A stretch of 64,000 bases of DNA from Comamonas suwonensis (GCF_012844455.2 NZ_JABBCQ020000019.1:22286-86285); one strand, 5' to 3'; positions 7,515 through 22,200 are shown, counted from the stretch's first letter. Notes: generated from the letters alone by a model not told the origin. Translations and numbers: made by a program.

Positions 7515-8960
7515 ATGCGCCCACGTCTTTTTGCCTCCACCGCCCTGCTCTCAGCTCTGTTGTTGAGCGGGGCCGGTGCGTGGGCTCAGCCTTTGGGCCT
7601 TCCCAGCCTCAACAGCCAGGCAGACAGCACGCAGGGTGATGTTTTGAGTGCGGAGCAGGCGTTCATCCTTTTGCCACCTGCGCTCAGCGCTATCAAAACC
7701 GAAGATAAGCCAGAAGAAAAGCAGCTCACCCTCCACTGGCAGATTGCGCCCGGCTACTACCTCTACCGCGATCAGATTCGCATCAGCGATGCCCAGGGCC
7801 AGAGCCTGAAGGCCGAAATTCCGCAAGGCAAAACACTGACAGATGCCTTTTTTGGCACGGTACAGGTGTTTCACCAGCAGCTCGCAGTGCAGGTCGCCCT
7901 GCCCACCCGAGCAGAGCAATGGCCGCTGCAACTGCAATGGCAGGGCTGCGCGGAGATTGGCGTGTGCTACCCGGCGCAGCAGGCCAGCGTGACTACGCAG
8001 CAACTGCGCTTGAACTTGGATACAGAGCCCGAAAACGCGGCACCAGCCAGCGCCCCGCCTCAATCCGCCGCACATTGGCTGGCTCTGCCCCCTAGCGTGC
8101 TGCTAGGCCCAATCGCCCTGCCCACCATGGCGCTGATTGTTTTTATCGCCCTGTTTGCCAGTCAGTGGTGGGCCAGACGCCTGCAACTGCGCAGCGGCCA
8201 GCCGGTGGAATCAGCCCTGCTACAGGCCACGATTGCCGGATTGCTGGGCGCACGCCTGACCTATGTGGCGCAGTGGTGGCCCGAGTACGGGAGTGAAAGC
8301 ACGGCCGATCACCTGAGCGGCCTGCTGCGCATGTTCGATATCCGCGATGGCGGCTGGAATCTCTGGGCCGGCGTGCTTGCCGCCCTATTCTGGACGCTGT
8401 GGCGCAGCCGCCAACAAGCCGCTTTGCGCCGCGGCAGCTTGCAGGCGCTGGCGGTGGGCACTCTGATCTTGATAGCTGGTTACGCAATGCGCACCTGGCC
8501 TGCCACTCAAAACATGCCCTTACCGCGCACGCCTTTTGTGAATGCTGCCGCGCAGACGGTGGACCTGAGTAGTTACAAAGGCCAGCCGCTGGTCATCAAC
8601 CTCTGGGCCAGCTGGTGCCCGCCCTGCAAGCGCGAGATGCCGGTGATGGCGCAGGCCCAGAAAGAACACCCCGGCGTGCGCTTTGTCTGGATCAATCAGG
8701 GCGAAGACGCTGCCAAAGTCATGCGCTACTTGCAGACCATGCCCTTGCCAGCATCCCAGGTGCTGCTGGACCCGCAGCAGCTCGCCAGCCAGCACTGGCA
8801 GCAGCGCGGCCTGCCATCGACCTATTTTTATGATGCAAGCGGGCAGCTCCAAGGCATGCGCATGGGCGAGCTATCTCGCGCCAGCCTTGCCGAGCATCTA
8901 CGGGGCATAGCGCCAGCGAGCACTAAGACCCGCGACTCAGGCCCGCGAATACAGCCCTGA
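7515..8960 (+). CDS. DsbD-like fusion: nDsbD domain, cysteine-free Lgt-like membrane domain, thioredoxin domain
   Basis: This 481-residue protein has a signal peptide (to about residue 25). Next is a DsbD-alpha domain whose C145 and C151 (GCAEIGVCYP) have the spacing of the E. coli nDsbD pair. A membrane region follows at about residues 195-345. The C-terminal TlpA/DsbD-gamma-like thioredoxin domain has WCPPC (C368, C371). The membrane part does not resemble the eight-helix DsbD core. Its GARLTYV and DGGWNLWAG segments resemble prolipoprotein diacylglyceryl transferase, but the family's HGG histidine is Trp here and the region contains no cysteine. It therefore cannot relay electrons as DsbD does. 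dsbG follows after 31 bp. Confidence 0.72.
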   Translation: MRPRLFASTALLSALLLSGAGAWAQPLGLPSLNSQADSTQGDVLSAEQAFILLPPALSAIKTEDKPEEKQLTLHWQIAPGYYLYRDQIRISDAQGQSLKAEIPQGKTLTDAFFGTVQVFHQQLAVQVALPTRAEQWPLQLQWQGCAEIGVCYPAQQASVTTQQLRLNLDTEPENAAPASAPPQSAAHWLALPPSVLLGPIALPTMALIVFIALFASQWWARRLQLRSGQPVESALLQATIAGLLGARLTYVAQWWPEYGSESTADHLSGLLRMFDIRDGGWNLWAGVLAALFWTLWRSRQQAALRRGSLQALAVGTLILIAGYAMRTWPATQNMPLPRTPFVNAAAQTVDLSSYKGQPLVINLWASWCPPCKREMPVMAQAQKEHPGVRFVWINQGEDAAKVMRYLQTMPLPASQVLLDPQQLASQHWQQRGLPSTYFYDASGQLQGMRMGELSRASLAEHLRGIAPASTKTRDSGPRIQP

Positions 8961-8991
8961 TAAGCCATAACTAAAAACGGAGATTTTGATC

Positions 8992-9876
8992 GTGCCCCGC
9001 CAGTTGCCCCGCTTCCCGTCCAAGCTTCGCCAGTCATCGCCCCTGCTGCTCTCTATCGCCGCAGCCGCAGCGGCCACGGTGGTCGCTGTGGCCTTTGCGC
9101 ACGACTCCGTCGCCTCGACGAAAACGAGCGACAAACCAGAGATCACCAGCACCTCGGGTGAGCTGCCTTCGGCGCACTTTCTGGCCGAGCAAGGCCTGAC
9201 CATTGCCGGCCCCATGCCATCGGCCGGTGGCCTCAAGGCATGGGCCGCCTACCGCGACCAGCAGCCCATCCCCATCTACCGCCTGCCCGACGGCAAGCAC
9301 TGGGTGATTGGCACTGTCATTGATGCGCAGGGCAAAGACGTCAACGCCAAGACGTTGCAGAGCGCCGTGCAAAAGCCCATGGGCCAGCAGCTGTGGAGCG
9401 ACCTGGAAGGCACGCACTGGATTGGCGACGGTAAGCCCGATGCACCACAGATTGCCTATGTCTTCACCGATCCCAACTGCCCCTATTGCAACCAGCTGTG
9501 GCGCGATGCGCGGCCTCTGGTGCAAGCGGGCCAGTTGCAGCTGCGCCATATTCTGGTGGGCATATTGCGCCCCAGCAGCCAGGGCAAGGCCGCCGCCATT
9601 CTGGCAGCGAAAGCCCCCGAGCAAGCGCTGGCCAGCCATGCTCTGGCCTATGCCGACGCCAGCGGCAAAACCCCCGACACACTGGGGATCGCGCCCCTGC
9701 AGCGCATTCCCCTGTCTGCCCGTGATGCGCTGGCCAACAATGTCTCGCTCATGAACAGCATGGGCCTGCGCGCCACACCTGCAACCATCTGGAAAAACGC
9801 ACAGGGTCTGGTACAGACGCGCACCGGCATGCCCCCAGGGCTGCTGAACAGTGTGATGGGCACAGCCGCACCCTAA
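8992..9876 (+). CDS. dsbG: Periplasmic thiol:disulfide interchange protein, DsbC/DsbG family
   Basis: This 294-residue exported protein starts with a hydrophobic signal/anchor. A DsbC/G-type N-terminal dimerisation region follows, then a thioredoxin fold with the active site C163-PY-C166 (TDPNCPYCNQLW). The cis-Pro region is GLRATPATIW. The family isomerises or reduces disulfides in secreted proteins. The start is the GTG nine bases after a GGAG ribosome-binding site; a TTG two codons earlier is too close to it. The placement right after the DsbD-like fusion suggests that protein is its redox partner. Confidence 0.85.
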   Translation: MPRQLPRFPSKLRQSSPLLLSIAAAAAATVVAVAFAHDSVASTKTSDKPEITSTSGELPSAHFLAEQGLTIAGPMPSAGGLKAWAAYRDQQPIPIYRLPDGKHWVIGTVIDAQGKDVNAKTLQSAVQKPMGQQLWSDLEGTHWIGDGKPDAPQIAYVFTDPNCPYCNQLWRDARPLVQAGQLQLRHILVGILRPSSQGKAAAILAAKAPEQALASHALAYADASGKTPDTLGIAPLQRIPLSARDALANNVSLMNSMGLRATPATIWKNAQGLVQTRTGMPPGLLNSVMGTAAP

Positions 9877-9953
9877 GAGCCAAAATAGCCTGTAGCCCAT
9901 ATTCAAAAAGAGCTAGAAGCTATCATCCCAGTAGCAAACTCTGACTGCATACC

Positions 9954-10304
9954 ATGAGCCAACCTGACTGGAATTCCCTGCTTCCTGCCCTGCACCCCGA
10001 CACCCGCGTGGTGCTGCATGCCCCCACGCCGCAAGCGCTGGCGCGTGCTCGCGGCAACTTCAAGAATTTGACGACAGCCCACCCTGCGCTGCAGGTCTGG
10101 ATCGTGGTCAACGCCCAGGCCGTGCAAGCCGTGCTCGACCAGCCCGATGACATGGGCCCCGCCCTGGCGCATGTGCTGCTGTGCCCCAACACACTGAAAA
10201 ACAACGGCATCACTGCACCCCAGAACATTCAGGTACTGCCCATGGGTGCCGTGGAAGCCATTGCCCGCATGCAGCAAGCGGGCTGGACCTATATCCACAG
10301 CTAA
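9954..10304 (+). CDS. DsrE-family small protein
   Basis: This 116-residue soluble protein with no signal peptide has the pattern of the DsrE/DsrF/YchN family: VVLHAPTP at the first strand, an RARGNFKNL helix, VWIVVNAQAV, a cysteine in LLCPNTL, and VLPMGAVEAIARMQQAGWTYI at the end. Family members handle sulfur transfer or are of unknown function. The single Cys (in LLCPNTL) is in the position often used for persulfide. It follows the thiol-redox genes by 77 bp on the same strand but may be separately expressed. Confidence 0.65.
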   Translation: MSQPDWNSLLPALHPDTRVVLHAPTPQALARARGNFKNLTTAHPALQVWIVVNAQAVQAVLDQPDDMGPALAHVLLCPNTLKNNGITAPQNIQVLPMGAVEAIARMQQAGWTYIHS

Positions 10305-10379
10305 CGCCTCTACTTTGAAGCCAGGGCTGAGCGGGTCGCAAGGCATCAACCCTGAACTGCCCATGCCTTATCTGCTTCT

Positions 10380-11429
10380 CTACAGCCCCCAGCCCTTGAG
10401 CGCAGGCAGCACCAGTTGCGTCGCCGCATAGCCTTCGTCGATGGACTCGCGCCCACGGTGAAAATCCATCAGCCCGACATGCGAGAGGCGCGGCGCAATC
10501 AGCACTTCGGCCGGGTCGCCCGCCATACGGCTGCGCGTAATGCGCATCTGCATGATGTTGACGCTGGCCATCACCACATTGAGCAGCGAGGGAATGCTCG
10601 GTGAATCGTCTTCCTCCTCACCGCCTTCGTCCTTGCGCCCCATGCGCATGACTGACGACGACATGGTCTTCACGCTGGTCATACTCCGCTTCCACTTGCC
10701 CGACCAGCCCACGGGGGAGGCATGGGCAGCCAGTGCCTCGGGAATTTGTCCAAGCGGCAGCGGCGGCTCATCGTCTTCGTCAAGCGGCATCTGAGACGCC
10801 CTGACCTCACGGGCATGAATCTTTAGATCGGTCTCGCTCATGTCCACGGGCTTCATGTGCTTGCGCATGATGTCTGCATTCAGGTCAACAGCAATCACAA
10901 TGTCGGCCCCCATGGCCCGCGCCAGCGACACAGGCACAGGGTTGACCAGCCCGCCATCGACCAGCAAACGCCCGTCGTGTGTGGAGGGCGTAAACAAGCC
11001 GGGCAGCGCGATGGAGGCGCGCACTGCCTCGGCAATCGAGCCCTTGCGCAACCAGACCTCGGCACCCGTCTGCAGGTCGGTGGCTACGCAGCCAAACGGA
11101 GCGCCCAGCTCTTCCATGGTTTCCTGCACAAAGTTCTCGCGCCAGAAATCGATGATCTTCTCGCCCTTGAGCAGACCACCGCCCAGGTTGAAGTCCATGA
11201 AGCCGAACACCTTGCGCTTGCCAAGACCCAGGACCCAGCTCTCAAACGCATCCATCTCGCCCGCTGCATAGGTTGCGCCGACCAGCGAGCCTATGGATGT
11301 GCCGCAAATGATGTCGGGGCTGATTCCTGCCTCGCGCAGCGCATGTAGCACTCCAAAATGCGCCCAGCCACGGGCCGAGCCACTGCCCAATGCCAGACCC
11401 ACAACCGGTTTGCGTCGCAATTTGTTCAT
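10380..11429 (-). CDS. Patatin-like phospholipase, RssA type
   Basis: This 349-residue serine lipase has the patatin catalytic dyad: the GSGSARGWAHFG oxyanion loop, nucleophile S45 in CGTSIGS, and D158 in LLVDGGLVN. The C-terminal third carries an acidic low-complexity stretch (EGGEEEDDSP) and a tail with the MDFHRGRESIDEGY block common in RssA-like proteins. No signal peptide is seen, so a cytoplasmic or inner-face role in phospholipid hydrolysis is likely. It lies 28 bp beyond the ligA stop on the same strand and may be co-transcribed. Confidence 0.88.
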   Translation of the reverse strand: MNKLRRKPVVGLALGSGSARGWAHFGVLHALREAGISPDIICGTSIGSLVGATYAAGEMDAFESWVLGLGKRKVFGFMDFNLGGGLLKGEKIIDFWRENFVQETMEELGAPFGCVATDLQTGAEVWLRKGSIAEAVRASIALPGLFTPSTHDGRLLVDGGLVNPVPVSLARAMGADIVIAVDLNADIMRKHMKPVDMSETDLKIHAREVRASQMPLDEDDEPPLPLGQIPEALAAHASPVGWSGKWKRSMTSVKTMSSSVMRMGRKDEGGEEEDDSPSIPSLLNVVMASVNIMQMRITRSRMAGDPAEVLIAPRLSHVGLMDFHRGRESIDEGYAATQLVLPALKGWGL

Positions 11430-11457
11430 GCTTGCTTTCTACCGCACTCAGCGCTTT

Positions 11458-15011
<3,554 letters not shown>

Positions 15012-15048
15012 GTGAAAAAACAGTTCTTCAATAAAGTGGCAACCAAGC

Positions 15049-18000
15049 TCAGGATAGCTCAGCCATGGACAGTGCGGACTCCATGTCCACTGCAACAATT
15101 CGTGAAACGCCCTGTTCCTGCATGGTCACACCGATCAACTGCTCCGCCATTTCCATGGCAATCTTGTTATGGCTGATGAACAGAAACTGCGTGCTCTTGC
15201 TCATGCTGTGAACCAGCTTGGCATAGCGTTCGGTATTGGCATCGTCCAGCGGCGCGTCCACCTCATCGAGCAAACAGAAAGGCGCGGGATTGAGCTGAAA
15301 AATGGCGAACACCAACGCGATCGCCGTGAGCGCCTTCTCCCCGCCAGAGAGCAGATGAATCGTCTGGTTCTTCTTGCCGGGCGGCTGGGCAATCACCTGC
15401 ACGCCGGCATCCAGAATTTCATCGCCGGTAATCACCAGCTTGGCCTGACCACCACCAAACAGTTCGGGGAACATGCGGCCAAAGTGCTGATTGACGATGT
15501 CAAACGTGCCGGTCAGCAGATCACGCGTTTCGGCGTCAATCTTGCGAATGGCGTCTTCCAGCGTCTCCATGGCCCGCGTCAAGTCGTCCATCTGCGCATC
15601 GAGGAAGGTCTTGCGCTCGCGGGCCAGCGTCAGCTCATCGAGCGCGGCCAGATTGACCGCGCCCAGTGCGGCAATTTCGCGGTGCAGGCGATCAATTTCG
15701 CCCTGCAGGCCGTGCATGCGCACATTGCCCTCGGCAATGGACTGTGAGACGGCGGCCAGATCGGCATTGGCTTCGGTCAGCAGATTGCTGTACTGCTCGA
15801 GACCGAGGCGCGCGGCCTGTTCCTTGAGCTGAAATTCGGTAATGCGCTGACGCAGAGGGTCCAGCGCTTTTTCAAGGCTCTGGCGACGCTCATCACTGGC
15901 GCGCAGCTTGTTGGTCAGGTCTTCGTATTCGCTGCGGCGCTGGGCCACATCTTTTTCGCGCTGCATCTTCAGGTCCAGCGCATCCTGCAAACCACCTTGC
16001 GCAGCGGCATCGGTCAGGCGCGTCAACTCGTCTTGTGCACGCTGCTGCTCTTCGGCCAGCGACTTGGCTTGCTGACTGGCCGTTTCAATGGTGCGCGACA
16101 GCTCGCCTCGGCGGGCATGCAAAGTGCGCTGCGAGAAGGTCGCTTCCTGGGCTTGGCGCTCCAGCGTGCGCAGTTGCTCGCGTGACTCGTTCAGGCGGCG
16201 CTCGGCGTCAAGCACGCGGTCGCCCAGCTGGGCGTGGCGCTCCTGGCTATCGGCCAGCTGCATGTCCAGCTCTTCAAAGCGGCCTTCAGCAGAGATCTTT
16301 CGCTCTTCGATATCGGAGAGCTGAGCCTCGACCTCGGACAGATCCGCAGAGATTTGGGCATTGCGCGCACGGGCTTGCTCGGCCAGTTGCGACAGGCGCA
16401 GAGTCTCAACCTGCAGCTCATGCGCACGGCCTTGCGACTCAGTGGCTTCGCGGCGTGCGGCGATCAGACGCTGCGAGGCATCGGCATAGGCGCTTTCGGC
16501 CCGCACCAGTGCCGAGCGCGACTCGTCTGCAATCAGTACCTGGGCACGAACTTCTTTTTCGAGATGCTCAATTTCCTGCGCACGCGCCAGAAGGCCCGAT
16601 TGCTCGGAGTCCTGCGCGTAAAACGTGACGCTGTGCGCAGTCACAGCGTGGCCCGTCGGCACATAAATGGTTTCACCGGCCTGCAACTCAGCACGCTTGG
16701 CCATCGCTTCATCAAGCGAGGGAGCCGTGTAGCAATCCGAGAGCCAGTCCACCAGCACGGCGCGCAGACCGGCATCGTTGATCTTGAGCAGGTCGCTCAG
16801 ACGGGCAAAACGGGCCGTGGACGATGCTCCCGCCGCTTGTGCGGTGCTGAAGAAAGCCAGGCGGGCTGGCGGCGCATCTTGCCCACCCGAGCCCAAAAAG
16901 CCGCGCACCATATCAAGGCGGCCGACCTCCAGAGCGCCAAGGCGCTCGCGCAATGCGGCTTCCAAGGCATTTTCCCAGCCCGACTCAATGGCGATGCGGC
17001 TCCATAGGCCCTGCATGCCTTCCAGACCATGCTTGGCCAACCAAGGCTGGAGCTTGCCGTCGGTCTTGACTTTTTCCTGCAGCGCCTTAAGCGCTTCCAG
17101 GCGCGCAGACAGATCGGAGTGGCGGCTGCTTTCGGCATTCACGGCTTGCTGGCGAGTGCGGCGGTCTTCGTCCAGCTGGGGAACGCTGTCTTGCAGCTCG
17201 TTGAGTACGGCATCGGCCATCTCGGCCAATTCCTGCGCTTCAGCAAGCTGCACCTGCAAATTCCTCAGCCGCGCTTCGTCAGGCGTTTCCAGCGCATTGC
17301 GGTCAACGCGCAGGCGCTCGTAGCGGGTTTCGAACTGGCGGCGCTGCTCATCCAGGCTGCGCTGCTCGGCGGCCAGCACCTGAATTTGCTGCTGCACCTG
17401 CACGACAGAACCGCGCTGGTCCGAGTCAGCCTTTTGTGCATTGCGCAGTGCATCTTCCAGGTCCGGCAGGCGGGTGCTTTGCTCTTCGAGTTGAGCGGCC
17501 AGCATTTCTGCCTGCTCCTCGGCATCCATGCCTGCGCCTTCGATGTTCTCAATCTCGCCCTGTGCCTCTTCGCTGCGGCTGCTCCACAGCAGCAGTTGCT
17601 CGGCCAGCTGCTGCAGACGTTGCTGCACGCGCTGGCGGCCTTCCACCACGTAGCGAATTTCGGCCTCCAGCTTGCCGACTTCAGCCGTGGCTTCGTAGAG
17701 CTTGCTTTGCGACTGGTTGACCTGATCGCTGGCGTCGTAATGCGACTGGCGCAGGGTTTCGAGTCCGCTTTCGTTGTTGCGGATATCGGCCATGCGCTCT
17801 TCAAGCTCGTTGACGACCTTGAGGCCTTCAACACGCACGCGGTCTTGCTCGCCCTCGGCTTCGGCACGCTTCATAAACCACAGCTGCTGCTGCTTGAGCG
17901 TGACCTGCGCGTTCAGGCCGTTGTATTTGGCCGCAACTTCGGCCTGCTTTTCCAATTTGTCGAGATTGGCGTTGAGCTCGCGCAGAATGTCTTCCACACG

Positions 18001-18576
18001 GGTGAGGTTCTCGGTCGTGGCCGAGAGGCGGTTTTCCGTCTCACGTCGGCGCTCCTTGTATTTGGAAACACCAGCCGCTTCTTCGAGGAACAGACGCAGC
18101 TCTTCCGGGCGCGACTCGATGATGCGGCTGATCGTGCCCTGGCCAATGATGGCGTAGGCGCGCGGGCCAAGCCCGGTGCCCAGAAACACGTCCTGCACGT
18201 CTCGTCGACGCACGGGCTGGTTATTGATGAAGTAGCTGCTGTTGCCATCACGCGTGAGAACACGCTTGACGGCAATTTCGCCAAACTGTCCCCACTGGCC
18301 GCCGGCACGGTGATCGCTGTTGTCGAACGACAATTCCACACTGGCGCGACTTGATGGCTTGCGGTGCGTGGTGCCGTTGAAGATAACGTCCTGCATGGAC
18401 TCACCACGCAGCTCGCTGGCCTTGCTCTCGCCCAGCACCCAGCGCACCGCATCCATGATGTTGGACTTGCCGCAACCGTTAGGGCCCACCACGCCGACCA
18501 TCTGCCCGGGCAGAACGAAATTGGTGGGCTCGGCAAAGGATTTGAAGCCGGAGAGCTTGATGGTATTCAGGCGCAC
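15049..18576 (-). CDS. smc: Chromosome segregation ATPase SMC
   Basis: This full-length, 1175-residue protein has a Walker A at about residues 32-39 (GPNGCGKSN) and a QGTISRI block near 150. Long coiled coils flank a hinge at about 515-650. The ABC signature LLSGGEKALTA is near 1075, followed by Walker B LLDEVDAPLDD. SMC forms the bacterial condensin with ScpA and ScpB, which are not in the window. It is the first gene of smc-zipA-ligA. The 265-bp upstream gap leaves room for a promoter. Confidence 0.96.
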   Translation of the reverse strand: MRLNTIKLSGFKSFAEPTNFVLPGQMVGVVGPNGCGKSNIMDAVRWVLGESKASELRGESMQDVIFNGTTHRKPSSRASVELSFDNSDHRAGGQWGQFGEIAVKRVLTRDGNSSYFINNQPVRRRDVQDVFLGTGLGPRAYAIIGQGTISRIIESRPEELRLFLEEAAGVSKYKERRRETENRLSATTENLTRVEDILRELNANLDKLEKQAEVAAKYNGLNAQVTLKQQQLWFMKRAEAEGEQDRVRVEGLKVVNELEERMADIRNNESGLETLRQSHYDASDQVNQSQSKLYEATAEVGKLEAEIRYVVEGRQRVQQRLQQLAEQLLLWSSRSEEAQGEIENIEGAGMDAEEQAEMLAAQLEEQSTRLPDLEDALRNAQKADSDQRGSVVQVQQQIQVLAAEQRSLDEQRRQFETRYERLRVDRNALETPDEARLRNLQVQLAEAQELAEMADAVLNELQDSVPQLDEDRRTRQQAVNAESSRHSDLSARLEALKALQEKVKTDGKLQPWLAKHGLEGMQGLWSRIAIESGWENALEAALRERLGALEVGRLDMVRGFLGSGGQDAPPARLAFFSTAQAAGASSTARFARLSDLLKINDAGLRAVLVDWLSDCYTAPSLDEAMAKRAELQAGETIYVPTGHAVTAHSVTFYAQDSEQSGLLARAQEIEHLEKEVRAQVLIADESRSALVRAESAYADASQRLIAARREATESQGRAHELQVETLRLSQLAEQARARNAQISADLSEVEAQLSDIEERKISAEGRFEELDMQLADSQERHAQLGDRVLDAERRLNESREQLRTLERQAQEATFSQRTLHARRGELSRTIETASQQAKSLAEEQQRAQDELTRLTDAAAQGGLQDALDLKMQREKDVAQRRSEYEDLTNKLRASDERRQSLEKALDPLRQRITEFQLKEQAARLGLEQYSNLLTEANADLAAVSQSIAEGNVRMHGLQGEIDRLHREIAALGAVNLAALDELTLARERKTFLDAQMDDLTRAMETLEDAIRKIDAETRDLLTGTFDIVNQHFGRMFPELFGGGQAKLVITGDEILDAGVQVIAQPPGKKNQTIHLLSGGEKALTAIALVFAIFQLNPAPFCLLDEVDAPLDDANTERYAKLVHSMSKSTQFLFISHNKIAMEMAEQLIGVTMQEQGVSRIVAVDMESALSMAELS

Positions 18577-18841
18577 GGTGTCAGGATCGGTCTAGAGGCT
18601 GGCCTGTAAAGGCATTGTGAGGGGAAAAGCAGAAACGCAAAAACCGGTTGCGCAGACAAAAATCTTGAAAAAATCTAAGTTTTCCCAAGCCTTGCGTGCA
18701 ACCGATAACAGCAGGAATCATAACGCGCCCCGCACTATGGTCAGCCAAGATTGGGGCAAACACACAAACCATAGCAGCTTGTGATTGACTGACAGGGGTT
18801 TGAGACGGTTTTTATTCGTATTTCTCTTGAATCCGTCACTC

Positions 18842-19171
18842 TCAGCCGCGCGGCTGAAATGCAATCAGGCCTGCACCCAGCAGGCAGACGACCGCCCCAC
18901 CCATGTCCCAGGCGCTGGGCTTGATGCCATCCACCAGCCAAAGCCACACCAATGCCGTGCTGATGTAAATGCCACCATAAGCCGCATAGATGCGCCCCGA
19001 GGCCGAGGGGTGCAAGGTCAGCAGCCAGACAAACAGCACCAGGCTGGCTGCGGCAGGCAGCAGTAGCCAGGCACTGCCGCCTTGCTTGAGCCAGAGCCAG
19101 GGCAAATAGCAGCCCACAATTTCGGCAACAGCAGTCAAGGCAAACAACAGCAGGGTCTTAATTTCAGGCAC
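18842..19171 (-). CDS. YnfA/UPF0060 family small membrane protein
   Basis: This 109-residue protein has four TM helices and the conserved family blocks [13 protein letters not shown] and [12 protein letters not shown]. YnfA proteins resemble SMR exporters in topology; drug-efflux activity has been proposed for some. It stands between smc and the signalling gene at 19221, all on the minus strand, with 49 bp to the latter. Confidence 0.88.
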   Translation of the reverse strand: MPEIKTLLLFALTAVAEIVGCYLPWLWLKQGGSAWLLLPAAASLVLFVWLLTLHPSASGRIYAAYGGIYISTALVWLWLVDGIKPSAWDMGGAVVCLLGAGLIAFQPRG

Positions 19172-19220
19172 ACCAATCTCTCATCGGGCAAAGACCGTAT
19201 TGTCTCTGCTTAAGCACCAC

Positions 19221-22200
19221 TTAACGCAAAGACGCTGGACTGAGTGCCGGTGTCAGTGCGCCCGGCACATTGCCATAGGTCACCAGACGCTGGAATTCAA
19301 GCACCTCCACAGGGGGGCTCATCAGAAAGCCCTGCCAGGCATAGCAGCGAATGTCTTCTAGAAAACGGCTCTGCGCCTGTGTCTCCACGCCCTCGGCGAT
19401 CACATGCAAGCCCAGATTTTTGGCCAGCGCCACGATAGTACGAGCGATGGCCGCATCATTGGGGTCGGTCAGCACATCGCGCACAAAGCTGCGGTCGATC
19501 TTGAGCTGATCGAGCGGCAGACGTTTGAGGTAGTACAAAGAGGAGTAGCCTGTACCGAAGTCGTCCAGCGCGAAACTGATGCCGTAGGACTTCAGGCGGT
19601 TCATTTTGGCGATGGTGTCATCCATATCGGAGAGCAGCATGCCTTCGGTTAGCTCCAGCTTGAGGAGCTTGGCATTGGCCCCATGCTCAGCCAGCGCCTT
19701 GAGCACCTGCTCAACAAAACCGCTCTGATGAAACTGCTTTGGGCTGACATTGACCGAGAGCACCAACTGCGCATAGCGCGGGTGCCTGGCCCACTTGGCC
19801 AGTTGCTGGCACGCTGATTGCAGCACCCACTCGCCCAGGGGCAGGATGACGCCGGTTTCCTCGGCCAGGGAGATGAACTGTGCCGGGGGCACAAAGCCTC
19901 TTTCTGGGTGCTTCCAACGCAGCAGGCCTTCGGCGCCAATTACTTTGCCCATTTCTACCTGTGGCTGGTAGTAAAGCTCAAACTCTCCCGCTTCCAGCCC
20001 ACTGCGCATGTCATGCTCCATGGAACGGCGCTCTTGCAGAGCAGATTGCAGCAATGGGTCAAAAAAGCAGCTAAGGTTGCGGCCCAGATTCTTGGCCTGG
20101 TACATCGCCATTTCGGCGCGCCGCTGTACTTCTTCAGATGTCAGCGCCTGCTCCCCAAACAGGCTCAGGCCCATGCTCACCGTGATGGAGTGCGTCACGC
20201 CCCCAGTCACCATCGGCTCACGCAGCCGGGTCAGCCATTGATTGGCTTCCTTCTCCAGCCGGGCAGCGGCGGCGACGGAGTCCCCGCCCAGATTTTCAAT
20301 CAGCAATGCGAAATCATCGCCACCCTGGCGTGCGATTGTGGCACCCGGCGGCAGAAAGCCCAGAATACGCTGGCTCAGTGCCTGCAGCAGCAAGTCGCCC
20401 TGCTCAAGACCATAGGTCTCGTTAAAGGCCTTAAAGTTATCAATATCTAGCAGCACGACACCGCCGAAATGCGATTTTCGCTGCGCCATAACCAGCGCAT
20501 GCTGCAGTCGGTCAGCCAGCAAGCGACGGTTGGGCAGAGCGGTGAGCGCATCGTAGAAAGCCAGGCGCTTGACTTCCTGCTCGGCTGCGATGCGCTGGCT
20601 CTGGTCCTGCATCACCATCAGGCAGCCATCGTTTTGCAGCACTGCACTAACTGCCACGGTGCGGCGCTCACCATCCACGCCTGTCAGAACCAGCAGCTGG
20701 GCAGCAATCATGCTGGCTGCTGAATGGGTAAAGATCTCTTCCCATTCCATGCCATCATCCGCAACCCGAACAGTCTGCTGCGCCTTGAGCAGCTGGCTGG
20801 CCTGGGCTTTGGCAAACTCCCAGCGCTGCACCACGCGCTCGCGCTCTGCTGCATCGGGGAACATGCACTCCCACCATTGCGAGGTGGTGATACCGGTTTT
20901 GCTGCCTTGGCCGGCCAGTCGCAGAAATTCATCATTCCAGTACACAAGACGACCGCTCAGGTCTTCCATGACGACCCCTACGGGCAGCCTCTGCATAAGA
21001 TTGCGCAGCTGTTGGTGGCCCAAGCGCTCCATTTGCTCCAGCCGCTTGCGCTCGCTGATGTCGTTCACCAGCAGCTGCAAACGTTTGGTATCTTGCCGGC
21101 CCGTCAAAAAGGCGTTGAGTTCTACCCAGACTGGTGACCCATCCTTGGCACGCAAGCAGAACTCTGCTGCATTGTGCTGAAACTGCTGCAGATCGAGCCC
21201 CTTCAGCAGTTGTGCACAACGGGCCTGGTCTTCAGGCATGACCAGATCCATCGCGTTGCGTTGATCAATCTCATGGACTTCGTAACCCAGCATTCGGCAG
21301 AGATGCTGATTGACCTTGAGCACGCTACGCGTCTCAACATCCATCTCAATGACGCCCATGGCGGCCTGCTCGCACATGGCATGAAAGCGGGCATCACTCT
21401 CTTGGCGGGCCTGCGCGCTGACTTTGATGCGCTTGCGCCAACTCCAACGACTCTGCCACCAACCCGAAACCCCGGCGGCCAGCGCAAGACCAACAAGCAC
21501 ACCGGCAGCCAGCATCAGCCAGGGCAATATTCTTTCCAACTTGTGCTGACTGCTGAGCGCGGGCTTGAACTGCAAAGCCCAGACCCTGTCACTCACCTGT
21601 ATCTCCCGCTCCAGCGGTTTGATCAAATCAAACTCCTGATGGCTTTCAGACGCCTTCCACAATTTTCCAGTAAATAGCGTCTGTGAAGACAGGCCACGCG
21701 TATCCACCCTCCGCACGAAAACCTTTCCCCCTGAGACAGAAGGTTTTTTGGGCAACGCGGCAGGACTCACATCCAGCAGGCGCATGGCGACTTGCGGATA
21801 GAGATTGCTTGGCACCACGCCTCTGATCAGATCATCCAACCTGATACTGGCGTTCACCGTCCCCATCAGTGGCAATGGCTGCACACCACCAGAGCGGACA
21901 TCGGAAACGGTGCGCAAAGGCACTCGCAAAATCACTCCATCCGGGCTACCCGGAAGCTGCAAAAAGCGAAATGGCGCGGACATAGACATCTGGCGTGAAT
22001 GCCAGACCGTCATCAAAGAATGAAAGGCCTCAGCAGGCTGGCGCGCGTTGGTTCCAACCAAGGCCTCATTGCCAACTATTGGCCAAGCGTAAGCAACCTC
22101 AAACGCCTGCGAATCCTTCTCAAGGTCGACATACTTGCCCGCGCCCAAGGCGCGCGTAAGGCTCAGAGCCTGCAAACCCATCAACCCTCTTTGGCTTAGC

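Noticed and set aside
17029..18354. Plus-strand frame of 441 codons opposite smc
   Set aside because: Antisense to a clear SMC gene; Leu/Phe/Ala-rich composition comes from reading the complement of coiled-coil codons.
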